64,000 nt of DNA from Mixta sp. Marseille-Q2659 (GCF_940807255.1 NZ_CALNWY010000013.1:1-64000); one strand, 5' to 3'; numbered from the stretch's first letter, positions 19,180 through 28,540 are shown. Program-made: numbers and translations. Notes: generated by a model not told the origin, from the sequence alone.

Positions 19180-19457
19180 TACGCATCTGAATATCACGTC
19201 CTGTGGGCGTGGTCATCAACGGGTTTTGGCTCGGCCTTATTGTCTTTGGATTTAAATCTCACAGGACTGGCAGGGACTTCTTTTTGAGGATTTGATTACG
19301 CCCTTCCAGGGCGTAATCAATGCCACCTGTTATGCAGGTGGTTTTTTACGGCGTAACGGAGGCATTCGCCGAATGGTCGCGTGCCGTTATATGCGCGGTT
19401 TTTTCTGGCGTAACGGCAGCGTTTACCCGATTGCCGCAGGGGGCGCTATAAAGAACG
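19180..19457 (+). other. Hairpin-rich intergenic element between GH31 gene and xseA
   Basis: No family-supported gene. It holds a perfect 10-bp stem-loop (GATTACGCCC 19294-19303, loop TTCCA, GGGCGTAATC 19309-19318). Four bases later comes a terminator-like hairpin (CCACCTG/CAGGTGG, 19323-19341) with T6. Two copies of GGCGTAACGG follow (19349-19358 and 19408-19417). It could be a small RNA end or a repeated intergenic element; the open frame 19292-19495 needs a TTG start and shows an internal repeat. Confidence 0.45.
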
Positions 19458-20828
19458 TCAGGCGCGCTTTTTACGCGTTTTTTTCAGCGGTGTAATCGCC
19501 TTCACTTCACTTTCCACCCAGCCATCCGCCAGCCGCGTTTGCAGCACTTCGCCCGGCTGTACCTGTGCGGTGGTTTTCAGTACGGCGCCGCCCGGCGTTT
19601 GCGTCACGCTAAAACCGCGCGCCAGCGTCGCCAGTGGGCTGACGCCTTCCAGATGCGCAACCAGTACGCCGAAGCGCTGTTTCTCGCCGCTCATGCGCTG
19701 CTGCATCACCTGCGTTAAGCGGTAATGCCACTGTTGCAGCTGCTGCTGAGCGCGAGCGATATTGCGCTGCGGCTGCTGCGCTGTCAGGCGCTGGGCCAGC
19801 CGATCCTGTTGACGCGCGGCGTTGCGCAGCCGTAGCTGCATTGCCTCATCCAGACGCCGCTGCAGGCGGAACAGCGCAGTTTGCTGACGCGCCAGCCGCA
19901 GCTGCGGATGCTGTTGCTGTAAGCGATGCTGCAAACGGGTAAAAGTGCGCTGCTGCTGCGCCAGGTAGTAATCCATCGCCATTTCCAGCCGCGTCTGCTG
20001 CGACTGAAGCTGGCGCAACAGCTCGACCTGGTTACGGCTAACGATCTCTGCGGCGGCGGAGGGCGTCGGCGCCCGCAGGTCAGCGACAAAATCGGCAATG
20101 GTGACATCGGTTTCATGACCGACGGCGCTGACAATGGGAATACGGCTGGCGAAAATCGCCCGCGCCACGCGCTCATCGTTAAAACACCAGAGATCCTCCA
20201 GTGAGCCGCCGCCGCGTCCGACAATCAGTACGTCGCACTCGTTGCGCTGGTTAGCCAACTCAATGGCGCGAGCGATAGCGGCAGGCGCGTCGTTGCCCTG
20301 AACCACGGTGGGATAGATGATAACCGGCAGCGACGGATCGCGCCGATGCAGCACGCGCAATACATCGTGCAGCGCTGCGCCGGTGGCGGAGGTAATGACG
20401 CCGACCTGGCGCGCCGGGTCGGGCAGCGGCTGCTTATGCTGCTGCTCAAACAAGCCCTCCGCCGCCAGCCGCTGCTTTAGCTGTTCAAACTGCTGTTGCA
20501 GCAGCCCTTCGCCAGCTGGATGCATGCTTTCCACGATCAGCTGATAATCGCCGCGCGGCTCATAGAGCGTAACCGTCGCGCGTACCAGCACCTGCTGACC
20601 ATGCTGCGGACGAAAGGTCACGCGCCGGTTGCTGTTGCGGAACATCGCGCTGCGCACCTGGGCGGTATCGTCTTTCAGCGTAAAGTACCAGTGGCCGGAC
20701 GCGGGCTGGGTAAAGTTAGAGATTTCAGCGCTGAGCCAGATCTGGCCCATTTCGCCTTCCAGCAGCTGACGCACCGTGGTGTTAAGGCGGCTAACGGTAA
20801 AAATATTGGCGGAAGGCGGTAGCGACAT
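19458..20828 (-). CDS. xseA: Exodeoxyribonuclease VII large subunit XseA
   Basis: Large, catalytic subunit of ExoVII, which degrades single-stranded DNA from both ends. The 456 residues equal the E. coli length. An OB-fold nucleic-acid-binding domain (about 1-105, with GHWYFTLKD and [11 protein letters not shown]) is followed by the catalytic core ([57 protein letters not shown]). A long Gln/Arg-rich coiled coil (about 280-390) and a basic tail complete it. It diverges from guaB, as in E. coli. Confidence 0.97.
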   Translation of the reverse strand: MSLPPSANIFTVSRLNTTVRQLLEGEMGQIWLSAEISNFTQPASGHWYFTLKDDTAQVRSAMFRNSNRRVTFRPQHGQQVLVRATVTLYEPRGDYQLIVESMHPAGEGLLQQQFEQLKQRLAAEGLFEQQHKQPLPDPARQVGVITSATGAALHDVLRVLHRRDPSLPVIIYPTVVQGNDAPAAIARAIELANQRNECDVLIVGRGGGSLEDLWCFNDERVARAIFASRIPIVSAVGHETDVTIADFVADLRAPTPSAAAEIVSRNQVELLRQLQSQQTRLEMAMDYYLAQQQRTFTRLQHRLQQQHPQLRLARQQTALFRLQRRLDEAMQLRLRNAARQQDRLAQRLTAQQPQRNIARAQQQLQQWHYRLTQVMQQRMSGEKQRFGVLVAHLEGVSPLATLARGFSVTQTPGGAVLKTTAQVQPGEVLQTRLADGWVESEVKAITPLKKTRKKRA

Positions 20829-20940
20829 GTGATGAGGATCAAATAATAAATCAGCGAGTTAATTCATCGATACTACATGGCTGATGCAGGGGATCAAGAC
20901 ATTTTCTGAAAAAAAGCTGGAGGCAACCGATTACGCCCTG

Positions 20941-20960
20941 TATAATGCCGCGGCAATATT
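20941..20960 (+). promoter_or_regulatory. guaBA promoter -10 element with GC-rich discriminator
   Basis: A consensus TATAAT at 20941-20946 is followed at once by GCCGCGG, a GC-rich discriminator expected for stringently and growth-rate-controlled promoters such as guaB. No strong -35 hexamer is visible at 16-18 bp spacing. The start codon is 52 bp downstream of the hexamer start. Confidence 0.55.
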
Positions 20961-20997
20961 TTATCTGTTCTCATTCACCCCAGGTTGAGATATTGCC

Positions 20998-22464
20998 ATG
21001 CTACGAATCGCTAAAGAAGCACTCACTTTTGACGACGTTTTGCTCGTTCCTGCTCACTCCACTGTTCTGCCTAACACGGCTGACCTCAGTACCCAACTGA
21101 CCAAAACCATTCGTCTGAACATTCCAATGCTCTCTGCTGCTATGGATACCGTGACCGAAGCTGGTCTGGCTATCGCACTGGCGCAGGAAGGCGGGCTGGG
21201 CTTTATCCACAAAAATATGTCCATCGAGCGCCAGGCGGAAGAAGTGCGCAAGGTGAAGAAACATGAAAGCGGCGTTGTAACCGATCCGCAAACCGTACTG
21301 CCGACCACCACGCTGCGCGAAGTCAAAGAGTTGACCGAGCGTAACGGTTTTGCCGGTTATCCGGTGGTGAGCGATGACAATAAGCTGGTGGGGATTATTA
21401 CTGGCCGCGATGTGCGCTTCGTTACCGATCTGAACCTCCCAGTCACCGCGGTGATGACGCCGAAAGAGCGCCTGGTGACGGTAAAAGAGGGTGAGGCGCG
21501 TGAAGTCGTGCTGCAAAGAATGCATGAGAAACGCGTAGAAAAAGCACTGGTGGTGGATGACGCTTTCCGCCTGCTGGGCATGATCACCGTAAAAGATTTC
21601 CAGAAGGCCGAGCGTAAGCCGCTGGCCTGTAAAGATGAGCATGGTCGCCTGCGCGTTGGCGCGGCGGTCGGCGCGGGCGCAGGCAACGAAGAGCGCGTCG
21701 ATGCGCTGGTCGCGGCGGGCGTTGACGTGCTGCTGATCGACTCCTCGCACGGCCATTCCGAAGGCGTGCTGCAACGTATCCGCGAAACCCGCGCTAAATA
21801 TCCTGACCTGCAAATCATCGGTGGCAATGTGGCAACCGGGGCTGGCGCACGTGCGCTGGCCGACGCGGGCGTTAGCGCAGTGAAAGTGGGCATCGGCCCT
21901 GGCTCAATCTGTACCACGCGTATCGTTACCGGCGTTGGCGTACCGCAGATCACTGCGGTTTCCGACGCGGTGGAAGCGCTGGAAGGCACCGGTATTCCGG
22001 TTATCGCCGATGGCGGCATTCGCTTCTCCGGCGATATTGCTAAAGCGATTGCGGCAGGCGCCGCCTGCGTCATGGTCGGCTCCATGCTGGCCGGCACCGA
22101 AGAATCACCGGGTGAAATCGAGCTGTATCAGGGCCGCGCCTTTAAATCCTATCGCGGTATGGGCTCACTGGGCGCGATGTCCAAAGGCTCTTCTGACCGT
22201 TACTTCCAGAGCGATAACGCTGCGGATAAGCTGGTGCCGGAAGGTATCGAAGGCCGCGTGGCTTACAAAGGCCGCCTGAAAGGGATCGTGCATCAGCAGA
22301 TGGGCGGCCTGCGCTCCTGCATGGGCCTGACCGGCTGTGCCACCATTGACGAGCTGCGCACCAAAGCAGAATTTGTACGCATCAGCGGCGCGGGCATTTC
22401 GGAAAGCCACGTTCATGACGTGACCATTACGAAAGAGTCTCCGAACTACCGCATGGGATCGTAA
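20998..22464 (+). CDS. guaB: Inosine-5'-monophosphate dehydrogenase GuaB
   Basis: Converts IMP to XMP with NAD+, the first step of GMP synthesis. 488 residues, the E. coli length. The catalytic loop is [10 protein letters not shown], with the active-site Cys expected at 305, and the phosphate-binding segment [12 protein letters not shown] is intact. Two CBS domains (about 95-200) interrupt the TIM barrel. AGGTTGAGA precedes ATG 20998. guaA follows after 69 bp containing a hairpin. Confidence 0.98.
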   Translation: MLRIAKEALTFDDVLLVPAHSTVLPNTADLSTQLTKTIRLNIPMLSAAMDTVTEAGLAIALAQEGGLGFIHKNMSIERQAEEVRKVKKHESGVVTDPQTVLPTTTLREVKELTERNGFAGYPVVSDDNKLVGIITGRDVRFVTDLNLPVTAVMTPKERLVTVKEGEAREVVLQRMHEKRVEKALVVDDAFRLLGMITVKDFQKAERKPLACKDEHGRLRVGAAVGAGAGNEERVDALVAAGVDVLLIDSSHGHSEGVLQRIRETRAKYPDLQIIGGNVATGAGARALADAGVSAVKVGIGPGSICTTRIVTGVGVPQITAVSDAVEALEGTGIPVIADGGIRFSGDIAKAIAAGAACVMVGSMLAGTEESPGEIELYQGRAFKSYRGMGSLGAMSKGSSDRYFQSDNAADKLVPEGIEGRVAYKGRLKGIVHQQMGGLRSCMGLTGCATIDELRTKAEFVRISGAGISESHVHDVTITKESPNYRMGS

Positions 22465-22480
22465 TCCCGTAATTTTTCTC

Positions 22481-22506
22481 GCCCGGCATCAGCCGGGCGC
22501 TTTTAT
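22481..22506 (+). terminator. Hairpin between guaB and guaA
   Basis: GCCCGGC (22481-22487), loop ATCA, GCCGGGC (22492-22498), then GCTTTTATT. It may attenuate or partially terminate guaBA read-through. Confidence 0.65.
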
Positions 22507-22533
22507 TGAGTCTATCGCTCTGGAATTGCCTTA

Positions 22534-24114
22534 ATGACGACGGAAAATATTCATAAGCACCGTATTTTGATCCTCGATTTTGGTTCGCAGTATACCCAGC
22601 TGGTCGCGCGCCGCGTGCGTGAGCTGGGCGTTTACTGTGAGCTGTGGGCGTGGGATGTGACCGAAGAGCAGATCCGCGGATTTAAGCCGAGCGGCATTAT
22701 TCTCTCCGGCGGCCCGGAAAGCACCACGGAACTCAACAGTCCGCGCGCGCCGGAATATATCTTTAACGCTGGCGTACCGGTTCTGGGCGTTTGCTATGGC
22801 ATGCAGACCATGGCGATGCAGCTGGGCGGCAAAGTTGAAGGCTCCAGCGAGCGCGAGTTTGGCTACGCGCAGGTGGAAGTCAGAACCGACAGCGCACTGG
22901 TGCGCGGCATCGAAGATTCGGTCAGCGCCGCGGGTCTGCCGCTGCTGGACGTCTGGATGAGCCACGGCGACAAAGTGACCGCGATCCCGTCTGACTTTGT
23001 TACCGTCGCCAGCACCGAAACCTGTCCGTTTGCCATTATGGCGAATGAAGAAAAACGTTTTTACGGCGTGCAGTTCCACCCAGAAGTAACTCATACCCGT
23101 CAGGGCCTGCGCATGCTGGAGCGTTTTGTGCGCGACATCTGCGAATGTGAAGCGCTGTGGACACCGGCAAAAATCATCGAAGATATCGTTGAGCGTCTGC
23201 GCGAGCAGGTGGGCGACGATAAAGTGATTCTCGGCCTCTCCGGCGGCGTTGACTCCTCCGTAACGGCGATGCTGCTGCACCGCGCCATCGGCGATCGTCT
23301 GACCTGCGTGTTCGTGGATAATGGCCTGCTGCGTCTGAACGAAGCAGAGCAGGTGATGGATATGTTCGGCGACCATTTCGGCCTGAACATTATCCATGTT
23401 CCGGCAGAAGAGCGCTTCCTGAGCGCGCTGGCGGGCATCGACGAGCCGGAAGCCAAACGTAAAACCATTGGCCGCGTTTTCGTTGAAGTGTTCGACGAGC
23501 AGGCGACCAGCCTGACCGACGTGAAATGGCTGGCACAGGGCACCATCTATCCTGATGTGATTGAATCCGCTGCTTCCGCCACCGGCAAAGCGCACGTGAT
23601 TAAATCGCACCACAACGTCGGCGGCCTGCCGAAAGAGATGAAGCTGGGCCTGGTTGAGCCGCTGAAAGAGCTGTTCAAAGATGAAGTGCGTAAAATTGGT
23701 CTGGAGCTGGGCCTGCCTTACGATATGCTGTATCGCCATCCGTTCCCGGGGCCAGGCCTCGGCGTACGCGTGCTGGGCGAAGTGAAGAAAGAGTATTGCG
23801 ACCTGCTGCGCCGTGCCGACGCCATCTTCATCGACGAACTGCGTAAAGCCGATCTCTATAATAAAGTGAGCCAGGCTTTCACCGTGTTCCTGCCGGTTCG
23901 TTCAGTCGGCGTGATGGGCGACGGTCGTAAATATGACTGGGTGGTATCGCTGCGTGCGGTAGAAACCATCGACTTTATGACCGCGCACTGGGCACATCTG
24001 CCGTATGAGTTCCTCGGCCGCGTCTCCAACCGCATCATCAATGAAGTGAACGGCATCTCCCGCGTCGTTTATGATATTTCCGGTAAGCCACCAGCAACGA
24101 TCGAGTGGGAATGA
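22534..24114 (+). CDS. guaA: GMP synthase (glutamine-hydrolysing) GuaA
   Basis: Aminates XMP to GMP using glutamine and ATP. The 526-residue enzyme (E. coli 525) has a class I glutamine amidotransferase domain with nucleophile C87 in VLGVCYGMQ and the His/Glu pair in [10 protein letters not shown]. It then has an ATP pyrophosphatase domain with the P-loop LSGGVDSSV, and a dimerisation domain ending PPATIEWE. It forms the guaBA operon. A strong terminator follows, and the accessory island begins immediately after it. Confidence 0.98.
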   Translation: MTTENIHKHRILILDFGSQYTQLVARRVRELGVYCELWAWDVTEEQIRGFKPSGIILSGGPESTTELNSPRAPEYIFNAGVPVLGVCYGMQTMAMQLGGKVEGSSEREFGYAQVEVRTDSALVRGIEDSVSAAGLPLLDVWMSHGDKVTAIPSDFVTVASTETCPFAIMANEEKRFYGVQFHPEVTHTRQGLRMLERFVRDICECEALWTPAKIIEDIVERLREQVGDDKVILGLSGGVDSSVTAMLLHRAIGDRLTCVFVDNGLLRLNEAEQVMDMFGDHFGLNIIHVPAEERFLSALAGIDEPEAKRKTIGRVFVEVFDEQATSLTDVKWLAQGTIYPDVIESAASATGKAHVIKSHHNVGGLPKEMKLGLVEPLKELFKDEVRKIGLELGLPYDMLYRHPFPGPGLGVRVLGEVKKEYCDLLRRADAIFIDELRKADLYNKVSQAFTVFLPVRSVGVMGDGRKYDWVVSLRAVETIDFMTAHWAHLPYEFLGRVSNRIINEVNGISRVVYDISGKPPATIEWE

Positions 24115-24145
24115 TTTAACCGCTCTGTTAAGCAGTAAACGTTTT

Positions 24146-24170
24146 AAGCCCGCATCAGGCGGGCTTTTTT
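24146..24170 (+). terminator. Rho-independent terminator after guaA
   Basis: AAGCCCGC (24146-24153), loop ATCAG, GCGGGCTT (24159-24166) and T6. The left copy of the diverged direct repeat starts 3 bp after it. Confidence 0.9.
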
Positions 24171-24173
24171 GTG

Positions 24174-24424
24174 TCTGCAGATTCGGTATAGATAAGGCGG
24201 GAAAGCCCTGTTTTTGCGATTTTAGAGAGGTTGAAACGGCGCAATTTCTACCTGGTTCATTCAAAAGACGTTATTGCTTTCAAACGTTTGCCGGAGGATT
24301 TATCAGTAGCTGGATAATTAAGTTTTCGGTACTGGTTAAATAGGGAAGTAGTGGCTTGCTTTATTATTCATGCTGGCTTGGAAAAGGAGGAATTTAATAA
24401 TCCGTTACGTGTCAGAAGCAGACA
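24174..24424 (+). repeat. Diverged direct repeat, left copy
   Basis: Starts TCTGCAGATTCGGTATAG and matches 26992-27249 over about 250 bp. The first about 40 bp are nearly identical. Later shared blocks include TTTTCGGT.CTGG.TAAATA, GTGGCTTG and AGGAGG.AATTTAAT. It flanks the Hcp/DUF4225 islet. The whole stretch 24171-24741 has no gene. Confidence 0.8.
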
Positions 24425-24741
24425 TCGTTGCACAACCAATCAGGTGTAAAACGGTACCGAAAATATGCTGGAATTGAGAACATCGGAAAATGACAAAAAA
24501 GGCCAGACAGCAAGCCACAGCATCTGATTAGTGTTGCAAGTGACACGTTTATTAAGCCGCATGCACGGACGATCTGAGTTAATAAAACCTGTAGAAGTTT
24601 TAAGCGAGGCATGCAGAATGTGGAAGTCCGCTTGATGGGACACGGAGAAACCCTGTCTGCTATTTTTAAAATTTAAACTTTTAGGTAACAATCCCTGATT
24701 GTTGAAAATAAAGCTCAAAACGACCAGAAAGCAAGGACCAA

Positions 24742-25206
24742 ATGAACAATATTTTCTTAAAAATTGATGGAATTAAGGGTGAATCAAAAGACGCACAGCA
24801 TCTCGGATGGACTGATGTTAACGCCTATTCATGGGGTTCAAAAAGAAGTAGCGGTGCGCCAGGGGGGAAAGGAAAAGTTAATTACCATAACCTGACGGTA
24901 CACTGCCAAGTTGATAAAACGACAGCGGGTGCCCTGCTATACGCCTCAAATGGTAACAGAATTAAAACGGTTGAACTGTCAGCCTGTAAAGCAGGCGACG
25001 GACAAATGGAGTATTACAGAATTACGCTGGAAAACGTCATCCTTGTGGAAGTGCTTTTCAGAGATCACGGGGCGACAACTGACGTTGAATACGAGTTTGA
25101 AGCTGATAAGGTGAAATTTCAGTACTGGGAACAGGGAGGCATGGGCGGTAAAGGCGCAGAATCCCGTATGGGCTGGGATATTAAAAATTCAATATCTTGC
25201 TTCTGA
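24742..25206 (+). CDS. hcp: Type VI secretion Hcp-family tube protein (orphan)
   Basis: A 154-residue Hcp1-type (DUF796) protein. The N terminus IFLKIDGIKGESKDAQHLGWTDVNAYSWGS is the usual Hcp opening, and the last third (EYYRITLENVILVEVLFRDHG ... VEYEFEADKVKFQYW) fits the beta-barrel ring subunit. Hcp stacks into the inner tube of the type VI apparatus and can chaperone or carry effectors in its lumen. AAGGACC precedes ATG 24742. The effector candidate starts 15 bp after its stop, so the two are probably co-translated. No other type VI core gene is in the window. Confidence 0.9.
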   Translation: MNNIFLKIDGIKGESKDAQHLGWTDVNAYSWGSKRSSGAPGGKGKVNYHNLTVHCQVDKTTAGALLYASNGNRIKTVELSACKAGDGQMEYYRITLENVILVEVLFRDHGATTDVEYEFEADKVKFQYWEQGGMGGKGAESRMGWDIKNSISCF

Positions 25207-25221
25207 CGCGCAGGGGATATT

Positions 25222-26055
25222 ATGGGTACAAGTGCATTTTCTCACCTGAGGTACGATCTTGATACCTACATCATTGAGTTACAGCGCGTGGCTAATCTTG
25301 CTGCCTCGTTTTTGATAAGAGATTCGTTAATTCGCCATGACTATCTGCGTGATATTAATTCCAGTATCAGGGATTATCAGTCTCGTTTTGATGCGGAAAT
25401 AAATCCTCAAAAAAAGATAGGGATCATCGAAGAGCTGAAAGCGGAGCTGAAACTCACAGAAAAAGAATATCAGATGCTCAGGATGAAAGATCGTGTCATC
25501 TATGCTGTGACGGATGTGTTTGAAGAGCATGGTGTCCTGAAATACGCCAAAATTGCTGGTGGCGTCGTTGGTGGTGGAATAGAAGCCTGGGGAGGGTATC
25601 GACTGACCAGGATTGGAAAATCGCTTAATCTTCGAGCCATGCGAGGGGTAGGGCTCATGCTCGTTACTCATGGTTTGAACGATATCTATGAATCGGCTTC
25701 CCCGCTAATTTATGAACATAAGCATACAGGGTTAATACGCAAGATTTACCGGGAGGCGGCAAATATGGCGGGGCTTAGTAATGATGCGGGGGACCTGGCT
25801 TATAGCGGTGTTGAATTTTCGCTAACGTTGTATGCTGCAATGAGAACTCCAGTACTTATCCAGAATCCTGGAAGACTTGCCACTAAATATCTTGGCGACC
25901 AGCCTGGGACTGGAAAGTTATTCCGATATGTAAGTAATGATTTTATATCTAAATGGGCCAGTAAAAACGGTGCTATGAAACTATATTTTTCAGGGAACTC
26001 TTTATATAAAGCTAAAGCTGAATTCATCGATGGCGGCTACAAATTCGACAATTAG
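25222..26055 (+). CDS. Putative type VI effector with DUF4225-like domain
   Basis: A 277-residue protein placed directly behind hcp. The N-terminal half is helical and charged (about 1-95). The rest resembles DUF4225: GVLKYAKIAGGVVGGGIEAWGGYRL, RGVGLMLVTHGLNDIYES, SNDAGDLAYSGVEFSLTLYAAM, and a C-terminal GAMKLYFSGNSLYKAKAEF. Glycine-rich hydrophobic segments (about 110-150 and 190-215) hint at membrane action. There is no signal peptide, as expected for cargo delivered by Hcp. The enzymatic or pore activity of this domain is not known to me. Its 3' end overlaps a convergent membrane-protein gene by 4 bp. Confidence 0.7.
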   Translation: MGTSAFSHLRYDLDTYIIELQRVANLAASFLIRDSLIRHDYLRDINSSIRDYQSRFDAEINPQKKIGIIEELKAELKLTEKEYQMLRMKDRVIYAVTDVFEEHGVLKYAKIAGGVVGGGIEAWGGYRLTRIGKSLNLRAMRGVGLMLVTHGLNDIYESASPLIYEHKHTGLIRKIYREAANMAGLSNDAGDLAYSGVEFSLTLYAAMRTPVLIQNPGRLATKYLGDQPGTGKLFRYVSNDFISKWASKNGAMKLYFSGNSLYKAKAEFIDGGYKFDN

Positions 26056-26417
26056 AACCATAACGTTACTGCCAGTTTCATCAACTTAACCTGGCATTTT
26101 ATGGTTCGGTTAGCCTCTCTGGCTGAGGAGCGTATGTCCAGTAAAGCAAAAAAGAGCATTCCGGCGGGCATGTAGAGATAAGACCACTCTCCAAAAATAA
26201 GCGTAGCAAGGGTAAATAAGATAATTGCGACGAAGTAGTATCTGGTCATGACGATTGACTTTTTTGCTTCTTCTTGTATCAGACGTTGAAGCGTCAATTT
26301 GTCTGTCAGATTAGGATGATAGATCTTTTTTAACGCCCTGAGTTGATCTTTAAAACCCAACAATTCTCGCTTACTAAACCTGGCATTTGCTATTTTACCT
26401 TTTAGATCTGACATCAT
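26052..26417 (-). CDS. Two-helix membrane protein, putative immunity to the DUF4225 effector
   Basis: A 121-residue protein with a charged N terminus (MMSDLKGKIANARFSKRELL) and two adjacent hydrophobic helices (YYFVAIILFTLATLIFG and SYLYMPAGMLFFALLDI). ATG 26417 (or the next ATG 26414) follows AAGGAAAGGG and is preferred over a TTG 18 codons upstream. No family is recognised. It is convergent with the effector gene (4-bp overlap), and an inner-membrane immunity would suit a membrane-acting toxin. The opposite strand is unusual for effector-immunity pairs, so the assignment is by context only. Confidence 0.5.
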   Translation of the reverse strand: MMSDLKGKIANARFSKRELLGFKDQLRALKKIYHPNLTDKLTLQRLIQEEAKKSIVMTRYYFVAIILFTLATLIFGEWSYLYMPAGMLFFALLDIRSSAREANRTIKCQVKLMKLAVTLWF

Positions 26418-26531
26418 CCCTTTCCTTGTCTTATCAATACCATAATATCTTACGATAAAACGCCTTCTCAATGATCATTGTTCTGCATATAACATCGCTT
26501 ACATTCCTCCTGGCCATCGCCTTATCCATTT

Positions 26532-26594
26532 CGGCCAGAAATCGACCACGCTTATGTCAAAGGCGTAGTTTGCGTGGGCATTATGTTTTACATT
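26532..26594 (-). repeat. 63-bp gene fragment, copy 1 (paralogous to 31723-31785)
   Basis: Read on the minus strand it encodes VKHNAHANYAFDISVVDF. The copy at 31723-31785 encodes VKHNARTDYAFDVSVDDL. The synonymous-type differences indicate two decayed copies of one coding sequence. The parent family is not recognised. Confidence 0.6.
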
Positions 26595-26649
26595 AATCCA
26601 GCCGTTAAAGCGTTAACTGACGGGCTGGCAAAGTTACGACAGGTTGAAC

Positions 26650-26991
26650 GAATGGCCGAGTCTGATGCGTGACCTGAGCAGGTGGATAAGATGGAGGCTG
26701 CGAAGTGTACTGTGGAAACAGTGGAAAACGGGCAGCAAGCGTTGCAGTGTACTGTGCAATCGCGGGGTAAGCAAAGACCTGGCGGCCCAGACGGTGGGAA
26801 GTTGCCATAAGCAGTGACAGATCAGTTGTAGCCCGGCACTGGGCATAGCTCTTCCCAACATACTGTTTATCAGACTCGGCCTGCCGGAGTTACAGGCAGG
26901 CGACGATCAACATAACCGAATCACCTTATACGGACCCGTACGTACGGTGGTGTGGGAGGAGACTGGTCGTGAGATCAACCCCTATCCCGAT
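26650..26991 (+). mobile_element. 3' remnant of a group II intron (reverse-transcriptase C terminus plus RNA domains V-VI)
   Basis: From 26671 the + frame reads DLSRWIRWRLRSVLWKQWK, then GVSKDLAAQTVGS, and after a TGA at 26815-26817 SPALGIALPNILF. This is the C-terminal pattern of group II intron reverse transcriptases; the TGA stands where TGG (Trp) is expected. Downstream, ACGGACCCGTACGTACGGTG (26930-26949) and GGTGTGGGAGG resemble intron domain V and its flank. The intron would end in CCCGAT at 26991. The 5' part is missing. The stretch 26418-27327 has no intact gene. Confidence 0.75.
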
Positions 26992-27249
26992 TCTGCAGAT
27001 TCGGTATAGATAAGACGGGAAAGCCCTGTTTTATTGACGTGTGGAATGGGCGATGTGGCGTGTTCCCATTGGTTTATTCCAAAAGGCTGAGGGGATTGTT
27101 ATTGCGCTAAAAGTTTTGCAGGAAGGCTTGTAGAGAGCTGAATGCTTACGTTTTCGGTTCTGGCTAAATAAGAAGGTCGTGGCTTGTTTTAGCCTTTGCG
27201 CTGGTAGGGCAGGAGGCAATTTAATCGTCCGTTAAATGCCTGAAGCGAT
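26992..27249 (+). repeat. Diverged direct repeat, right copy
   Basis: Begins TCTGCAGATTCGGTATAG, adjoining the 3' end of the intron remnant, and parallels 24174-24424. The left copy adjoins the guaA terminator instead. Together they bracket the Hcp islet. Confidence 0.8.
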
Positions 27250-27327
27250 CCTTCGCAATGTTTCGTCATGCAGCCTGGCGAACGGCTGCTTTGGCTTAAT
27301 TCTGGCCATTAACACATAGAGGGAGTG

Positions 27328-27450
27328 TCAGCTTGCGACTGCACATAAGCGAGCATCGATCGGCACACTCACCGTAAAGATTGTCCCCGTCTTCAGCACG
27401 GTCAACAATGACACTCCCGCCGTGAATTTCTGCAACACGTTGAACAAAGG
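27328..27450 (-). pseudogene. C-terminal fragment of a sensor histidine kinase
   Basis: On the minus strand the sequence reads FVQRVAEIHGGSVIVDRAEDG, then, after a frame jump near 27385-27400, TIFTVSVPIDARL and a stop at 27328-27330. This is the characteristic end of a HATPase_c domain. Only about 40 codons remain and the frame is broken, so it is a relic. Confidence 0.7.
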
Positions 27451-27491
27451 AGGTCCAGGTCGCAGGATCATTTACCTGCCGAACGGCCTCT

Positions 27492-28073
27492 TTATTTACC
27501 TGATTGCATCGACATCTGCTCGGCGGCCTTTAGGTGCTGCTCAACGACCGGCGTGTGTGCATCGGCAAGGGCCTTCACATCTGGATCCTTAATCATCTTA
27601 GAATCACTCTGCAGCTTCGACAGTACCATCTGGTGATCTTTGGTGCCGGCGTTTTCCATATACAACTTGTCAAATGCGTCGCCGCTCTGACTTTCCAGTT
27701 TGGTGGCCATGGCTTTGTGCATGGCGTCCGGCTCAGTTGGCAGTGTCACGCCTTTTTGCTGGGCGACTGTCTGTACTTTGTTCAAGGCATCACCGTGGTC
27801 TTTGACCATCTGCTGAGCAAATGCTTTGACTTCGCTGCTTTGGGCTTTGCTCAGCGCGATCTTGGCGGCGGCGATCTCATTGATATTGGCCTGCGCCATG
27901 TCCTTCAATGCTTTTTCATCGCCGGAACTGAGCTGGGCGCTCGATTCTGTCTGGCCTGCAGCGCCACTCTGTGCAGCACTCGTTGGCGTCTGAGCTTGCA
28001 CGCCGACAGTGCTGAACATAGCTGCTATTGCTGATATGGCTAACAGCCCTTTCAAGCTTTTACTTTTTTGCAT
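27492..28073 (-). CDS. Periplasmic DUF4142 (ferritin-like helical bundle) protein
   Basis: A 193-residue exported protein. The signal peptide ends near AQA (residues 26-28) and is followed by a low-complexity Ser/Ala/Gln linker. A DUF4142 helical domain follows (about 50-185: ALKDMAQANINEIAAAKIAL, VKAFAQQMVKDHGDAL, DKLYMENAGTKDHQMVLSKL, LADAHTPVVEQHL). The function of the family is poorly defined; members occur in envelope-stress loci. The gene looks intact although it sits among relics, and the fragment downstream of it is a broken histidine kinase, so the pair may have arrived together from another genome. Confidence 0.85.
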   Translation of the reverse strand: MQKSKSLKGLLAISAIAAMFSTVGVQAQTPTSAAQSGAAGQTESSAQLSSGDEKALKDMAQANINEIAAAKIALSKAQSSEVKAFAQQMVKDHGDALNKVQTVAQQKGVTLPTEPDAMHKAMATKLESQSGDAFDKLYMENAGTKDHQMVLSKLQSDSKMIKDPDVKALADAHTPVVEQHLKAAEQMSMQSGK

Positions 28074-28300
28074 TTTGTTCTCCTGCGGGTCATAGGTAGG
28101 GTGAGTATCCGGTAATTAATCGTGCGCAGCTTTATAGGTCAATTTCAGCTGTAATGGTCAGTATAGTGGATCAACTGAGCCAGCAGATTAAGTTATGGTT
28201 CTCAACGGAGGATGGCAGGAAATGACGAAAGCGCTATGGAAGCTATAACGAAGGAAGCTTTCTGACTGAAACCGGAACGGCGCATTTAGTAAACCAGACG

Positions 28301-28540
28301 TTATTTTATAAATACTGTGCTTATCAACGGGCGAGCGGCGCTTTTCCGGTTGACGATCGTACTTGTAAGTTTGGCCGCCAGATGGCTGACCGGTTTTGCC
28401 GGATTCTCGATGCGCTGCAAAATCTGTTTGGCTGCGTGTTGCCCTAAAGAGAGCGGATCGATGGCTATCGTGGTCAGCGGCGGATTACTGTATGCGCCTG
28501 CGGAAACGCCATCATGACCAATCAGCGAGATATACCGGCT
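28301..28540 (-). pseudogene. C-terminal fragment of a LacI-family regulator
   Basis: The minus strand encodes YISLIGHDGVSAGAYSNPPLTTIAIDPLSLGQHAAKQILQRI and then VSHLAAKLTSTIVNRKSAARP, the usual end of a LacI/GalR effector domain. The DNA-binding domain and about three quarters of the protein are absent. The surrounding stretches 28074-28300 and 28541-28806 show no gene. Confidence 0.7.

Noticed and set aside
19292..19495. 67-codon frame with internal repeat as a protein gene
   Set aside because: Requires TTG, overlaps the xseA end, and lies over hairpins that explain the repeat better as RNA or DNA structure.
24440..24718. Minus-strand open frames upstream of hcp
   Set aside because: No start context or similarity; they overlap the probable promoter region of hcp.
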